This document shows, in pieces, positions 1-8,297 of a DNA stretch of 32,184 bases. How positions within the stretch are numbered: position 1 is the stretch's first letter; each line of letters begins with the position of its first letter. Where the stretch lies: IMG/VR virus record IMGVR_UViG_3300000116_000069, positions 1 to 32,184 of that record. One strand, 5' to 3'. The notes under the pieces are model-generated. The model saw nothing but the letters and a program-made list of their open reading frames with translations. It had not been told where the DNA came from and did not search any database. The DNA comes from a virus. The position numbers were made by a program, and so were the translations under genes.

Positions 1-97
1 CTTTCCATTCATGCTTTGGATATAATGTGCCTATTGATAACTTTTTGTTATGTATTATATCGGCAGCATGTTCTGGTATAAACGGAACAATTTTCAT
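1..97 (-). CDS. Partial gp13-like internal virion / acyltransferase-like protein (N-terminus only)
   Basis: The first 32 codons of a gene run off the left edge. Its ATG overlaps the stop codon of the gp12-like gene in an ATGA arrangement, so it is translationally coupled to it. The visible start reads MKIVPFIPEHAADII. T7-like phages place gp13 (internal virion protein A, DUF2833, GNAT-like) directly after gp12, and marine podoviruses often start the protein at this place with a similar I-x-P-F-x-P-x-H pattern. Assignment rests on position and this short motif; too little is visible to test the fold. Confidence 0.5.
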   Translation of the reverse strand, partial: MKIVPFIPEHAADIIHNKKLSIGTLYPKHEWK

Positions 98-2619
98 TTA
101 TTTTGTATGTCTACAGAAGCGTATATACTTACAATTGTCATAGGTAATGGTTGTGATTGTTCAACTATAATACTGCCTTCTGTGTCCCAATTAGGTTGCG
201 CTTCAATATTTTTATCGCCTGTAAATAATGGTACCGCTGTGTCCATTGCATCCGAACTGTCTCTAAATGGTATTACATCTAAATTATCAGAACGTGTACC
301 AACCGAGGCTCCAACTGTTCTAAAAAATCTAACAGTTACATTGTAAATCTTTTTAATCTTACCTTGTATAGTGCCTGTAGCCATTGGCACTTCCATACGA
401 GGCGTTTCTAATGTTGACGTATAACCTAACCCTACATGCGCTTTAGTAGTAGCCCTGTCTAATGTTATAGCTCCTGATGCTACAGTTTTTGTAGGATGTG
501 CTGATCCTTCTTCTAAAACAGAAACCGTTTGACCAATTAAATGATCTAAACCACTTATTGTTGATGCACTAGAACCAGAATAGGTTAATCCGCTATCGAC
601 AAAAAAAGCATCGGTAACATCTGAACCAAAATCTGATAACGATAAAAATTCTACAAAACGTCTGGTTACACTATTAATAGTACGTTTAACAACTATGTAT
701 AAATTGTCTTGGTTAAGTTCCCCAGGAATAGTTGCAATGTTTTCTACAAACCCATAATTGTAAGTAGTGCTTCCATCTACCCAAGTACCCCCTAATTTAT
801 GTTGATGCCACGCTACTACGTTTTCTTCTCTACGATATGTTAACCCTAATAACCTACCATCGCCTGTTACAGCCCATACTATGCTGTCTGGCTCTTGTTG
901 ATACGCTAATTCTATAATGCCATTTTCTGTTACATGATCGGCAAGTATTGTTAAATCTGTTGCTTGGTAACTATCCGTATCATACACATAATGCAATTCT
1001 CTTATTTTGCGTTTTGCTCTTTGCACAAATAATGTATATCCGCCTATTTGAGCAGGCTGTGTATCAGCGCTACCATAACTGGCTTGTTTTTTAACTTGTG
1101 CATTTTCTGGATTTAACGGTTCATCTGTTCCAGAAGCTCGCACCACAAACTCACCGCCTGTTGTTCCTACTAATAAAGAACTGGCACTAGCCAAATATAC
1201 AATACGGTTTACTTGGTTAGAACCAATAGTGTAATTTAATGCACTAGCGTCTGTATCGCCTTCAGTAAAATTCTCAAAATCACCTGCTACACTAAAGTAT
1301 AACGATTGCGGTTGTGTTGCTGTTCCTGCAAACACTAATCTTTGTTCATAAAAAGCGCAGGCTCTTGGATAACCTGTTGTCTCACTAAAAGCGCCTAATG
1401 ACCAATCTTTTGTAGCTTGTAATTTACCAACTATTGTAATGCTATTACTCGCTGATTCAGCTATAACATCATCAACTGGAACAAGTGTTATTTCATCGCT
1501 TGTTACTTTAACAATTTCATAGTCTTTATTGTTACCACTATTACTAGCACCTGTCATTGTTATAGTCATGTTTTCCTTAAAACCTTGTTCTATAAATTGC
1601 TTAGTGCTGTCTCTTATAAAGTCATTGTGTGATTTACCTGTAGCGTCTGGATCGCCTTCTACTAAACTTATAGTACTAGCTGTGTATGATGGCAATAATT
1701 CGGCTTGGCCTATTTCGTCTGTTTGCACAGTACATACAACAACTGTTGCATTAGTACGGGCTGTTATTTTAGCATAACCTTCGTATATTTTAATAGTACG
1801 ACCAACATCCGTACTTACAAATAAATCAGCCGATGCTGTAATTGTGCAACTGCTACCAGTTCGTGCATTAGCTGTTAATGTAGTTGTTGTACTGTTTTCA
1901 TCTAAATACGGGCCATTAACAAAACTTGGTGTGCTTAATGTCCATGTTGTATGTGCTGTTCGTGTTAATTTTCTTGGATCATGGTCAACGTGTGTTAAAT
2001 ACATAACATCCGCTGATTGTGTAAATTTTAAATCTGCTACTTGCGCTGTTGTGTACGGTGTTGTTACTTCAAATATTCTTGCCGATGTACCGCCAGATGT
2101 ATAAGTAGTAAATGCTGATGAATTAATATTTGTTCCATCAACATTTTGTATTTCAAAAGTATTTGTTGTTTTGCTTTTTACAACAAAAGTTCCGCCATTG
2201 ACTTCTGTCATTCCTGCAACGCTATTAATAATAACGTGGTCATCATTAGAATAACCATGACCGTTTGCTGTAACAACGGCTGGGTTAGCTTTAGTAATGC
2301 CTGATATAGTAACATTTGATTCTGTTACAATACCACCATCTCGAAATACTCTAAAATATAAATTACCAAATTCTAGTATATAAGTATTAGCTGTAGTTGT
2401 ATTAAACTCAAAAGGTACTAAACGCACCGCTGCTGCACTTGATTTTACTTCATGTATAAACTTTGTACCTGGACGTCTTGCTGCACCACCTGCAGGATGC
2501 ACCATAAAATTTGTTAACCTTTTAGCGGCATTAGTGTACCGTGTTAAATCCGTACGACCATCTAATAAATCACTTATTTCGCCAGAAGTAAAATTTGTAA
2601 AAGCAGTAGTAGCTCGCAT
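94..2619 (-). CDS. Tail tubular protein B / nozzle protein (T7 gp12-like)
   Basis: 841 residues. The N-terminus carries the pattern typical of podovirus nozzle proteins: FTSGEISDLLDGRTDLTRY, then residues about 36-55 with NFMVHPAGGAARRPGT. The rest is long and beta-rich (many T, S, V, G), as in the gp12-type protein that closes the tail tube below the adaptor and contacts the fibres. Length is close to that of T7 gp12 (794 aa). The ATG overlaps the stop of the gp11-like gene by one base (TAATG), and the pair gp11-gp12 in this order is the usual arrangement. Start is supported by the coupling; no frameshift seen. Virion structural protein, expressed late. Confidence 0.85.
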   Translation of the reverse strand: MRATTAFTNFTSGEISDLLDGRTDLTRYTNAAKRLTNFMVHPAGGAARRPGTKFIHEVKSSAAAVRLVPFEFNTTTANTYILEFGNLYFRVFRDGGIVTESNVTISGITKANPAVVTANGHGYSNDDHVIINSVAGMTEVNGGTFVVKSKTTNTFEIQNVDGTNINSSAFTTYTSGGTSARIFEVTTPYTTAQVADLKFTQSADVMYLTHVDHDPRKLTRTAHTTWTLSTPSFVNGPYLDENSTTTTLTANARTGSSCTITASADLFVSTDVGRTIKIYEGYAKITARTNATVVVCTVQTDEIGQAELLPSYTASTISLVEGDPDATGKSHNDFIRDSTKQFIEQGFKENMTITMTGASNSGNNKDYEIVKVTSDEITLVPVDDVIAESASNSITIVGKLQATKDWSLGAFSETTGYPRACAFYEQRLVFAGTATQPQSLYFSVAGDFENFTEGDTDASALNYTIGSNQVNRIVYLASASSLLVGTTGGEFVVRASGTDEPLNPENAQVKKQASYGSADTQPAQIGGYTLFVQRAKRKIRELHYVYDTDSYQATDLTILADHVTENGIIELAYQQEPDSIVWAVTGDGRLLGLTYRREENVVAWHQHKLGGTWVDGSTTYNYGFVENIATIPGELNQDNLYIVVKRTINSVTRRFVEFLSLSDFGSDVTDAFFVDSGLTYSGSSASTISGLDHLIGQTVSVLEEGSAHPTKTVASGAITLDRATTKAHVGLGYTSTLETPRMEVPMATGTIQGKIKKIYNVTVRFFRTVGASVGTRSDNLDVIPFRDSSDAMDTAVPLFTGDKNIEAQPNWDTEGSIIVEQSQPLPMTIVSIYASVDIQNK

Positions 2620-3203
2620 TAGAACCTCGAATTAATAAAGGTATTAGAGTGTATTACTCCATGATCGACACCTTCTGTTCCAGGCATTCCTTCAGTAGCG
2701 TCTACAAAGCGTGCTTCGCTTAATTTTTGGCCATACATTTCCCACATAGTCGCTGTTAATGCATTATTGTTTGTAATTGCATACGCTATATCAGCTGCTA
2801 ATCGTGCAGACAAACATTCAATTAATAACATGTCATATTCATTAGGATCTGTTATTCGTCCTATATATTTTATTTTCATAGTAGCATTATTGGAAGCTAT
2901 TGTTCTTCCTTCTACTTTAAAATCTGTATCTAAATCTTCTACTCGTAAAACACGCAAACAATAAGGATCTGTTGGTAAATTAAAAGCATAGGTATATTCC
3001 CAATCAGGCGCTGTAGTGTTTTGCGCTAATGATGCTCTTTTTACTAAACAATTCCAAGGATGCGCTCTAAATACAGAATCACGGACAAACTCGTAGCGTT
3101 GGTTACAGATACGGGCTGCTACACTATCTTCTGTTAACGCATTAATGTTAGATGCGCCTAAATTATTTAATGCACTATTTGCTATATCAACGTCTGAAGC
3201 CAT
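2619..3203 (-). CDS. Tail tubular protein A / head-tail adaptor (T7 gp11-like)
   Basis: 194 residues, the usual length for gp11-type adaptors. Diagnostic features are the N-terminal DVDIANSALNNLGASNI, the RICNQRYEFVRDSVFRAHPWN stretch around residues 31-51 (the xRDxVLRxHPWNF signature), and a C-terminal helical region with a conserved A-Y-A-I-T type segment. It forms the ring connecting portal to nozzle. It starts just downstream of the terminator at 3213-3253, so it may depend on read-through or on its own promoter; I see no convincing promoter in the 58-bp gap. Confidence 0.88.
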   Translation of the reverse strand: MASDVDIANSALNNLGASNINALTEDSVAARICNQRYEFVRDSVFRAHPWNCLVKRASLAQNTTAPDWEYTYAFNLPTDPYCLRVLRVEDLDTDFKVEGRTIASNNATMKIKYIGRITDPNEYDMLLIECLSARLAADIAYAITNNNALTATMWEMYGQKLSEARFVDATEGMPGTEGVDHGVIHSNTFINSRF

Positions 3204-3212
3204 TATTTTTTC

Positions 3213-3253
3213 CTAAATAAAAGGGAGAGAGCAGCATAACGCTTGCTCTCTCC
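3213..3253 (-). terminator. Rho-independent terminator after the capsid/decoration block
   Basis: Read on the minus strand: GGAGAGAGC, a 12-nt loop, GCTCTCTCC (nine perfect pairs, with three further possible AGC/GCT pairs inside), followed by CTTTTATTT. It lies between the 152-aa gene and the gp11-like gene. Because tail genes follow on the same strand, it probably reduces rather than stops transcription, giving more capsid than tail protein. Confidence 0.85.
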
Positions 3254-3261
3254 AATTTGTA

Positions 3262-3720
3262 TTAATCAATAACGTAAAGCATTTTAAGTTCTATTAAACC
3301 AGTACCATTGGCACCAGAAACACTTACAGTAACAGGAAGCCCATCACCGTTTGCGTCAACAACAGAATTTCTGCCAAGCGCTGCCGTTGCTGCTATATCA
3401 ACTGTAGTAATTGATGTAGAAGCGGCTGCTGCTTTATACTCGTCAACGTCAGCTGCTACCGCAGTTCCCGCTGCATTTGTATAAGCTGCATGGCCTACAG
3501 ATGCTGTTGTAGAAGAACCTAAAGCCACATGTACTAATTCACCAGACAATATTCTTGCACCGTTTGGTAAATTAAACATATGAATGTCTGATTGTTCAGC
3601 AGATGCGGTATAAGAACCGTATGCTACACGAACACGACCAGCCATCTCAATAGGCTTAATTGCTTCAGTCGGATTATTTTGATCCCATTTAGTCTTTTGA
3701 TCAGAATAAACTGTACCCAT
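3262..3720 (-). CDS. Probable head decoration/stabilisation protein
   Basis: 152 residues, not matched to a named family with certainty. It has a short charged start and then Ala/Thr/Val-rich sequence predicted to be beta structure (for example AGRVRVAYGSYTAS and VTVSVSGANGTGLIELKMLY). It lies 14 bp after the major capsid gene, upstream of a strong terminator, so it is made at capsid-like levels. A small, acidic, beta-rich protein cotranscribed with the capsid gene suggests a decoration or cement protein. An alternative is another abundant head protein. Start ATG follows a clear AGGGAGG Shine-Dalgarno. Confidence 0.55.
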   Translation of the reverse strand: MGTVYSDQKTKWDQNNPTEAIKPIEMAGRVRVAYGSYTASAEQSDIHMFNLPNGARILSGELVHVALGSSTTASVGHAAYTNAAGTAVAADVDEYKAAAASTSITTVDIAATAALGRNSVVDANGDGLPVTVSVSGANGTGLIELKMLYVID

Positions 3721-3734
3721 TATATAATCCTCCC

Positions 3735-4592
3735 TTACTCGTTACAAGCTATTTGCACAACTTTTTCTTCTTCCATGCGGGTTGCCCCAATAGACATGCA
3801 ATAGTAAACTTGTGTGCTGTAGCTTTTGTCCGCTCTTTCCGTAATTTGAGCGTTGACATCTTTGCCAATTCCTAATTTAACGCCATCTTCAACCCAAGCA
3901 GGGCATAATCTGGATGTACCATCGTCAGTTAGACGATTAGTAACGATAAATTTAAAACCAACAAAAGTGTCTATATCACCCTGAACAAGAGCTTTAACAG
4001 TATTAAAGTCTGCATTGGTTACTGTTGTATTATTTAACAGATCCTCAATTTGTTCTGGTGATACCGCTATGTATCTCGGAATAGACGGATCGATTGAATT
4101 AGCGTCAAGAATTTTCTTAGCGCTTACTAATTTAGCAATAGTCAAACCTGCGGAACCATGAGCAACTTTTTGCCCTGCTGGTAAAGCTGTAGCTGTTGTG
4201 CCTGCTTTGCCTGTTTGTGCATTGCCGTTCATTGCTGCGATTAGAACATCATCCATTGATCTTCCCATCGCTGCTGCTGCTGCTCTTGCATAAGTAGAAG
4301 TAGGGTCTGCAAGCATTCTGACTTTATCGACAGAATCTATAAGGTCTGCCCATTCATAATCAGAAAGTGATACCATTCTACGCGTATGTGGAGTTTCCAT
4401 TAATGGGGTATCTCCATGTCGTGTAGTACGCACCACAGCGGCTGCTTTTCCGACTTGGTCGAAAAATGCTTTCTCTCCAGTAATAGTCTCTGAATCTACA
4501 CCACCACGCAAAAGGGAACCCATTTGCTGTGATAACATAGTAATATTCGAAGAAAACTGCTGGACGAAAGCTGTACTTACTTGTGTAGACAT
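3735..4592 (-). CDS. Major capsid protein
   Basis: 285 residues; a HK97-fold phage capsid protein of the short type seen in marine podoviruses. Typical features: N-terminal helix STAFVQQFSSNI, GEKAFFDQVGKAAAV around residue 39, the RHGDTPLMETPHTRRMV motif near residues 58-74, YEWADLIDSVDKVRML, and a C-terminal TRMEEEKVVQIACNE strand. The ATG is preceded by a strong GGAGG at good spacing, expected for the most abundant virion protein. It sits between two terminator hairpins (4614-4652 upstream, 3213-3253 downstream), which isolate the capsid transcript. No N-terminal scaffold fusion; the scaffold is a separate upstream gene. Confidence 0.88.
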   Translation of the reverse strand: MSTQVSTAFVQQFSSNITMLSQQMGSLLRGGVDSETITGEKAFFDQVGKAAAVVRTTRHGDTPLMETPHTRRMVSLSDYEWADLIDSVDKVRMLADPTSTYARAAAAAMGRSMDDVLIAAMNGNAQTGKAGTTATALPAGQKVAHGSAGLTIAKLVSAKKILDANSIDPSIPRYIAVSPEQIEDLLNNTTVTNADFNTVKALVQGDIDTFVGFKFIVTNRLTDDGTSRLCPAWVEDGVKLGIGKDVNAQITERADKSYSTQVYYCMSIGATRMEEEKVVQIACNE

Positions 4593-4613
4593 ATAAGCCT
4601 CCGTGTTATAGGT

Positions 4614-4652
4614 TAAAAAAAATCAAGTGCTACCCTGTATTACAAGACACTT
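4614..4652 (-). terminator. Terminator-like hairpin between scaffold and capsid genes
   Basis: Minus-strand RNA: AAGTG, inner CTTGT-AAT-ACAGG, CACTT, then GA and eight U. The stem has internal loops, so it is weaker than the one at 3213-3253, but the U tract is long. It lies in a 121-bp gap that also holds a second dyad, TTAAGT...ACTTAA. Probably an attenuator or processing site setting the scaffold:capsid ratio. Confidence 0.7.
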
Positions 4653-4713
4653 TAACATTAAGTATGCTACCTCCAACTTAACGCTGTTGGCTCGGTAGGG
4701 GCTTACGCTTATC

Positions 4714-5559
4714 CTACTCCTCGACTTCTGGATGTAAATATTCCATTAGTCGTGAAACCTCTGCGACAGCTGCTGCATGATCTGGATGTTTATTGTTCCA
4801 GTACGGGCCTTTATCTTTAGGATCGCCACGCAACATTGCTATTTCTTTTTCTGCATCTTGTGGTGTAAGAGATGGCGTTTGTTTAGCGCCAATAATCTTA
4901 TCTTCTCCTACTTTAGAATTTATATAATTACCTATGTTGGCCATAGTTTTTATAAACTCTGGAGAATTACCTAATGCAACACCGTCTTTTGTCATTATTT
5001 CTGCAAAACCTTCTGGGGCAAATTGCTCTAATATGCCTTTTGCTTCGTCTAATTTCTGATCAAACGCCTTACCCCATTCTTTTTTAAGGGTAACTTCGGT
5101 TTCGCTTTTTTGTATTTCTATATCTTGTTCTGTTAATTCTTCATTTACAGGAGCCATTTCGCCTGTTTTAGCTATATACGCTTCATATATCTTTTGCGCT
5201 TGGCGGTTATTTAATCCTGCATCATGTGCTAAATCTTGGTACCAACTTTTAATATCGCCATCTACACTTTGAGCGCCTTCAGGATTTTTTAACTCATATC
5301 CTTCTGCTGCTTCTGGACGGCCTAGTTTAGTGTACACTCCATTCCAATCATCATCATTAGCCCAGTTACCAGGAATAGCTATTTTCTCGGCACCAACCAT
5401 AGATTGTGCATGGATTGCTGTTTTGGCTAATGTTTCCACATCATCCATATTGTGTATTAAACTGTTATTTTTTATATCGTCTGGGAGACTTGCTTTCCAA
5501 TCAGACGGTGCTTCCCCAGTTTCAACTACTGGAGCATCCGCTACCTGTTCTTCCGCCAT
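4714..5559 (-). CDS. Capsid scaffolding protein
   Basis: 281 residues, acidic, largely helical. The N-terminal third (residues 18-85) has the arrangement common in podovirus scaffolds: DWKASLPDDIKNNSLI, then DVETLAKTAIHAQSMVG, then IPGNWANDDDWNGVYTKLGRPE. The C-terminal part repeats charged helices and ends in a GPYWNNKHPDHAAAVAEVSRL type region that usually contacts the capsid. It lies between portal-side genes and the capsid gene, as expected. It organises procapsid assembly and leaves the head before maturation. Confidence 0.85.
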   Translation of the reverse strand: MAEEQVADAPVVETGEAPSDWKASLPDDIKNNSLIHNMDDVETLAKTAIHAQSMVGAEKIAIPGNWANDDDWNGVYTKLGRPEAAEGYELKNPEGAQSVDGDIKSWYQDLAHDAGLNNRQAQKIYEAYIAKTGEMAPVNEELTEQDIEIQKSETEVTLKKEWGKAFDQKLDEAKGILEQFAPEGFAEIMTKDGVALGNSPEFIKTMANIGNYINSKVGEDKIIGAKQTPSLTPQDAEKEIAMLRGDPKDKGPYWNNKHPDHAAAVAEVSRLMEYLHPEVEE

Positions 5560-5565
5560 GTGTTA

Positions 5566-5799
5566 TTATCCTTCCGCTATTGTTTGTTGGTTTTGTTTTT
5601 CTTCTTTTAATAAATGCAGTACATATAAGACCACACTTCTTTGCCCCTCATGGACAAAAGTTAATTCCCGGTTGTTATCCACAAACGTCATTGTATCAAT
5701 ATGGAACCGTTCTTTTAAATCTTCTAAGACTTGTTTGCCATCATCGGTTGCAAACATTCTTTTATAGGTTTCTAATCTATCGGTGTCTGTTTTAAACAT
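5566..5799 (-). CDS. Bbp19-like small phage protein
   Basis: 77 residues. Composition and order, a short helix with MFATDDGKQVLEDLKERF, then NNRELTFVHEGQRSVVLYVLHLL, resemble the Bbp19-type domain (F-x-T-x-x-G-x-x-V-L-x-x-L ... E-G-x-R-x-V) found between portal and scaffold genes of many podoviruses. Function is not established; position suggests a morphogenesis accessory role. One base separates it from the 52-aa gene upstream and six bases from the scaffold gene downstream. Confidence 0.6.
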   Translation of the reverse strand: MFKTDTDRLETYKRMFATDDGKQVLEDLKERFHIDTMTFVDNNRELTFVHEGQRSVVLYVLHLLKEEKQNQQTIAEG

Positions 5800-5800
5800 A

Positions 5801-5959
5801 TTATATTAATGTCTTTTTCTTAGCAGTTTTAGCACTTCTCTTAAAATTAGCAGAAGTTGGAGCGCCTTTACTTCCGGGCTTACGCATACTTTCACCAGAA
5901 CCTGCTTTTATTCTTTTACGTTTAGCATGAATATTTGCATATAAACCTTTTTTAGCCAT
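5801..5959 (-). CDS. Small basic virion-region protein, 52 aa
   Basis: ATG at 5959, TAA at 5801-5803. It reads MAKKGLYANIHAKRKRI, then KAGSGESMRKPGSKGAPT, and ends in a Lys/Ala-rich tail. The strongly basic sequence with GLYANIHAKRxRI and MRKPGxKGAPT is a pattern I recognise from T7-like marine phages next to portal and scaffold genes, where it has no assigned function. It may bind DNA or RNA in the head. The gene was missed by length cut-offs but has intact start, stop and tight packing with its neighbours. Confidence 0.75.
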   Translation of the reverse strand: MAKKGLYANIHAKRKRIKAGSGESMRKPGSKGAPTSANFKRSAKTAKKKTLI

Positions 5960-5968
5960 GTTACTCTC

Positions 5969-6223
5969 CTACCATTTAACCTTGTTAGCCCAATAAGCGG
6001 CACTCATCTTACCTTTTTTTATATTACTTCCGTGTCGTGCTTTAAAAGCGTCTGAACGTGGTGTCTTTTTTTTATCGCCACTAACACCTTGTTGGCCAAA
6101 ACGTATAAGTTTTATGTCTGTTCCTGTTTTTGCTAACACCGCATGGGACTTTGTTTTATGTCCAGGAGTACGTTTTGCTTTGTTATACCCAGAAAATGTT
6201 TGTCCACGATAATTTATAGCCAT
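5969..6223 (-). CDS. Small basic conserved phage protein, 84 aa
   Basis: 84 residues, very basic. It carries YRGQTFSGYNKAKRTPGHKTKSHAVLAK, KLIRFGQQGVSG, and a C-terminal SDAFKARHG...KGKMSAAYWANKVKW. The R-F-G-x-Q-G-V and S-A-A-Y-W-A-N-x-V-K-W motifs are familiar from podovirus genomes, where the protein follows the portal gene; function unknown. The ATG overlaps the portal stop by one base (TAATG). Lys/Arg content and position suggest a minor head protein contacting DNA. Confidence 0.75.
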   Translation of the reverse strand: MAINYRGQTFSGYNKAKRTPGHKTKSHAVLAKTGTDIKLIRFGQQGVSGDKKKTPRSDAFKARHGSNIKKGKMSAAYWANKVKW

Positions 6224-7830
6224 TATTGTTGTATCGCTTTAATCATAGGAGCGGCATCACCCATAGCCTGTGCTTGGTTTGCTATTTGTTGTTGTTCCGC
6301 CATTTGTGCTTGTTGATCGGCTTTTTGTTGGCGTTCTTGACCAACTTGCTCATCGGACTTCACAACTGTTGCTGGAACACCCAACACTCTAATAATATGT
6401 TTAGCTAATCCATCCATATCAACATAATCAAATACACCCGGATTAATTTGTGATAACGGAGCCAGACTTTCAAACAAACGCATAGCGGATTGTATATCGC
6501 CAAAGCGTTGTGCTTTTGCTAACGGTGATACATATTCAATCTCAACATCGCTTTCTTGTAAAAATTCTGGTGGCGGTGCAAACATTTCTTGGCGTGTTAA
6601 TACTGAATATACTCTTTCAATTAATGGTTGTAATAATTCAGCCTGCAGCCTACCTAAAACTGGGCCTAGTAAGCGCATTTTTTCTTCCGTTCTCTGTATA
6701 ACCTCGGTAGCTGTCATTTGTGGGCCTTGCCCTAGTATTAATTGGTCAACATAAAACGCTGCACGAATAGCTTGGCGTCTTTGTTCTTCCATTTGTAGGC
6801 CTAAAGGGTTGTTTGCCCCGGTATTTAGAGGCTCAATACGGTCTCTTGTACCACTTCTATAGAAGTTTAATCCTCCTGGAACCGTACGAATAGGCATCAT
6901 AAAACCGTCATCAGGCAGCATAAGCGGGGGATCAACTTGCTTTTGTGCTGCCCGAATGGTTACTTCTGACATTTTTGACAACATTTTTGTGTCTGCAAGC
7001 GCAGTCATAGCAGGGGAGCGCCCATAACCACGTTCAAAGCTGGCTTTTAACCAACGAGGACACAAATAGGGAAGTTCATCAAATCCGCCTTCCGAAATAA
7101 TTTGTTTATCTTCTGGATCAATATAGATAGATGCATACGGTTTATTAAGACTATCTACCTTATTAGGATCATAATTCTCTCTTGGATGGACAATATGACA
7201 AAATTCTACTTCTGTATACGGCTCTTCTATAGCTTTTTTCTGCATACCAGTTGGCAACGCTTCTACGCCAAAGATTTCTTTAGCCGCAATGCAGGTCATT
7301 TTAAATTTACGGTATACCGTATTAACACGGCCTTGTGCATCTTCGGAAATAAAACATTCCCCAATATGACGTGTTGAAAAACGTAAGTTTGTAGACGCAT
7401 CTCGCTCTACCATCATTACGCCTGTACCAAATACAACTAAGTCCGAATACAATTCATGCACGGCTTCTGCAAAGTTTGATCGATTAAATGCAGAATACAT
7501 AACTTCTGTTACGCCCTGCAGCCATTCTTTTGCTTCATCATTACCATCTAGGTTACGATCTTTAAACTTTAAACTAAACCACGGTGTAGACGGATTAGTC
7601 AGCATACCATGTAAAGACGCTGCTAACATTTCCGCTGCATGAATAGCGGTACCATCAAAGATTAATTCAGACCGTTTATCGCCAGCGGTTCTTCGTTTTG
7701 TAATATCCGCTTTCCGTGGACAAATATAATCGGCTAATTCTTGCCAATGATTTTCCCATACAGAACGCTGATTTTCTAAAACGCTTAACTGACTTAAATA
7801 GGCTACTGCTTTTTTATTGGCAATAGGCAT
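6223..7830 (-). CDS. Portal protein (head-tail connector, T7 gp8-like)
   Basis: 535 residues, matching podovirus head-tail connectors (Head-tail_con family). Features: the N-terminal helix with WENHWQELADYICPRKADI (residues about 24-42), LIFDGTAIHAAEMLAASLHGMLTNPSTPWFSL (around 55-85), a central region with RGYGRSPAMTALADTKMLS, and QMTATEVIQRTEEKMRLLGP near 370-390. The C-terminus is Gln-rich (QQKADQQAQMAEQQQ), forming the barrel/crown coiled part. It makes the dodecameric portal through which terminase packages DNA. It follows the two small Pro/Gly-rich genes and precedes the small basic protein. Confidence 0.9.
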   Translation of the reverse strand: MPIANKKAVAYLSQLSVLENQRSVWENHWQELADYICPRKADITKRRTAGDKRSELIFDGTAIHAAEMLAASLHGMLTNPSTPWFSLKFKDRNLDGNDEAKEWLQGVTEVMYSAFNRSNFAEAVHELYSDLVVFGTGVMMVERDASTNLRFSTRHIGECFISEDAQGRVNTVYRKFKMTCIAAKEIFGVEALPTGMQKKAIEEPYTEVEFCHIVHPRENYDPNKVDSLNKPYASIYIDPEDKQIISEGGFDELPYLCPRWLKASFERGYGRSPAMTALADTKMLSKMSEVTIRAAQKQVDPPLMLPDDGFMMPIRTVPGGLNFYRSGTRDRIEPLNTGANNPLGLQMEEQRRQAIRAAFYVDQLILGQGPQMTATEVIQRTEEKMRLLGPVLGRLQAELLQPLIERVYSVLTRQEMFAPPPEFLQESDVEIEYVSPLAKAQRFGDIQSAMRLFESLAPLSQINPGVFDYVDMDGLAKHIIRVLGVPATVVKSDEQVGQERQQKADQQAQMAEQQQIANQAQAMGDAAPMIKAIQQ

Positions 7831-7831
7831 A

Positions 7832-8062
7832 TTAATCTCCTAATAAAGATTTTGTTGATTTGCTTTCGCCAGATGTTGTTAACCCTTGTGTCCCTGTCAA
7901 CATTGTTGCTGCTTCGCCAGAAACCATTTTTTTCTTTTTCTTTTTTCCTGATTCTTGTTCATCCGAACGAATAGCTTTTGCTGGTTGCACATATGGTTTT
8001 GACGGTTGCATTGGTGTTCCACCACCGCCTCCGCCGCCTCCGCCTCCAAAAAATCCACCCAT
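7832..8062 (-). CDS. Poly-Gly small protein, paralogue-like partner of the poly-Pro protein
   Basis: 76 residues: MGGFF, ten glycines, a proline/lysine linker, then a basic stretch KKKKKK and MLTGTQGLTTSG...KSLLGD. The C-terminal pattern T-x-L-T-G-x-x-G-L-x ... S-L-L/T-L-L is shared with the 71-aa protein just upstream. Such small proteins between terL and portal genes of marine and enterobacterial podoviruses are usually left as hypothetical; T7 gp7-type ejection functions are one possibility. RBS GGGAGAAAAT precedes the ATG. One base separates its stop from the portal start. Confidence 0.65.
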   Translation of the reverse strand: MGGFFGGGGGGGGGGTPMQPSKPYVQPAKAIRSDEQESGKKKKKKMVSGEAATMLTGTQGLTTSGESKSTKSLLGD

Positions 8063-8081
8063 AATTTTCTCCCTTTGTTAT

Positions 8082-8297
8082 TTATTTTAATAAAGTTGGT
8101 TTGTAAGTGCTTGATGCACCTGCTTCTTGTGTTAATCCAGAACCTGTTAAAATAGTATCTTGCACACCTTTACGTCTTTTTAATCTTTTTTCTTCTTGCG
8201 CTATTTTTCCTTTATCCGCACCTTCAATTCCCGGAGGAGGTGGAGGTGGCGGTGGAGGAGGGGGCGCTGGTGGCGCTTTAGGACTTAAGAAACCCAT
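8082..8297 (-). CDS. Poly-Pro small protein
   Basis: 71 residues: MGFLSPKAPPAPP followed by a run of prolines, then a charged helix (KGKIAQEEKRLKRRKG) and DTILTGSGLTQEAGASST ending KPTLLK. The I-L-T-G-x-G-L motif and short basic helix match the neighbouring poly-Gly protein, so the two look like diverged duplicates with opposite low-complexity heads. The start overlaps the 3' end of terL by 13 bases. The proline run would need host EF-P for efficient translation. Function unknown; virion assembly or DNA ejection is suggested by position only. Confidence 0.65.
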   Translation of the reverse strand: MGFLSPKAPPAPPPPPPPPPPPGIEGADKGKIAQEEKRLKRRKGVQDTILTGSGLTQEAGASSTYKPTLLK

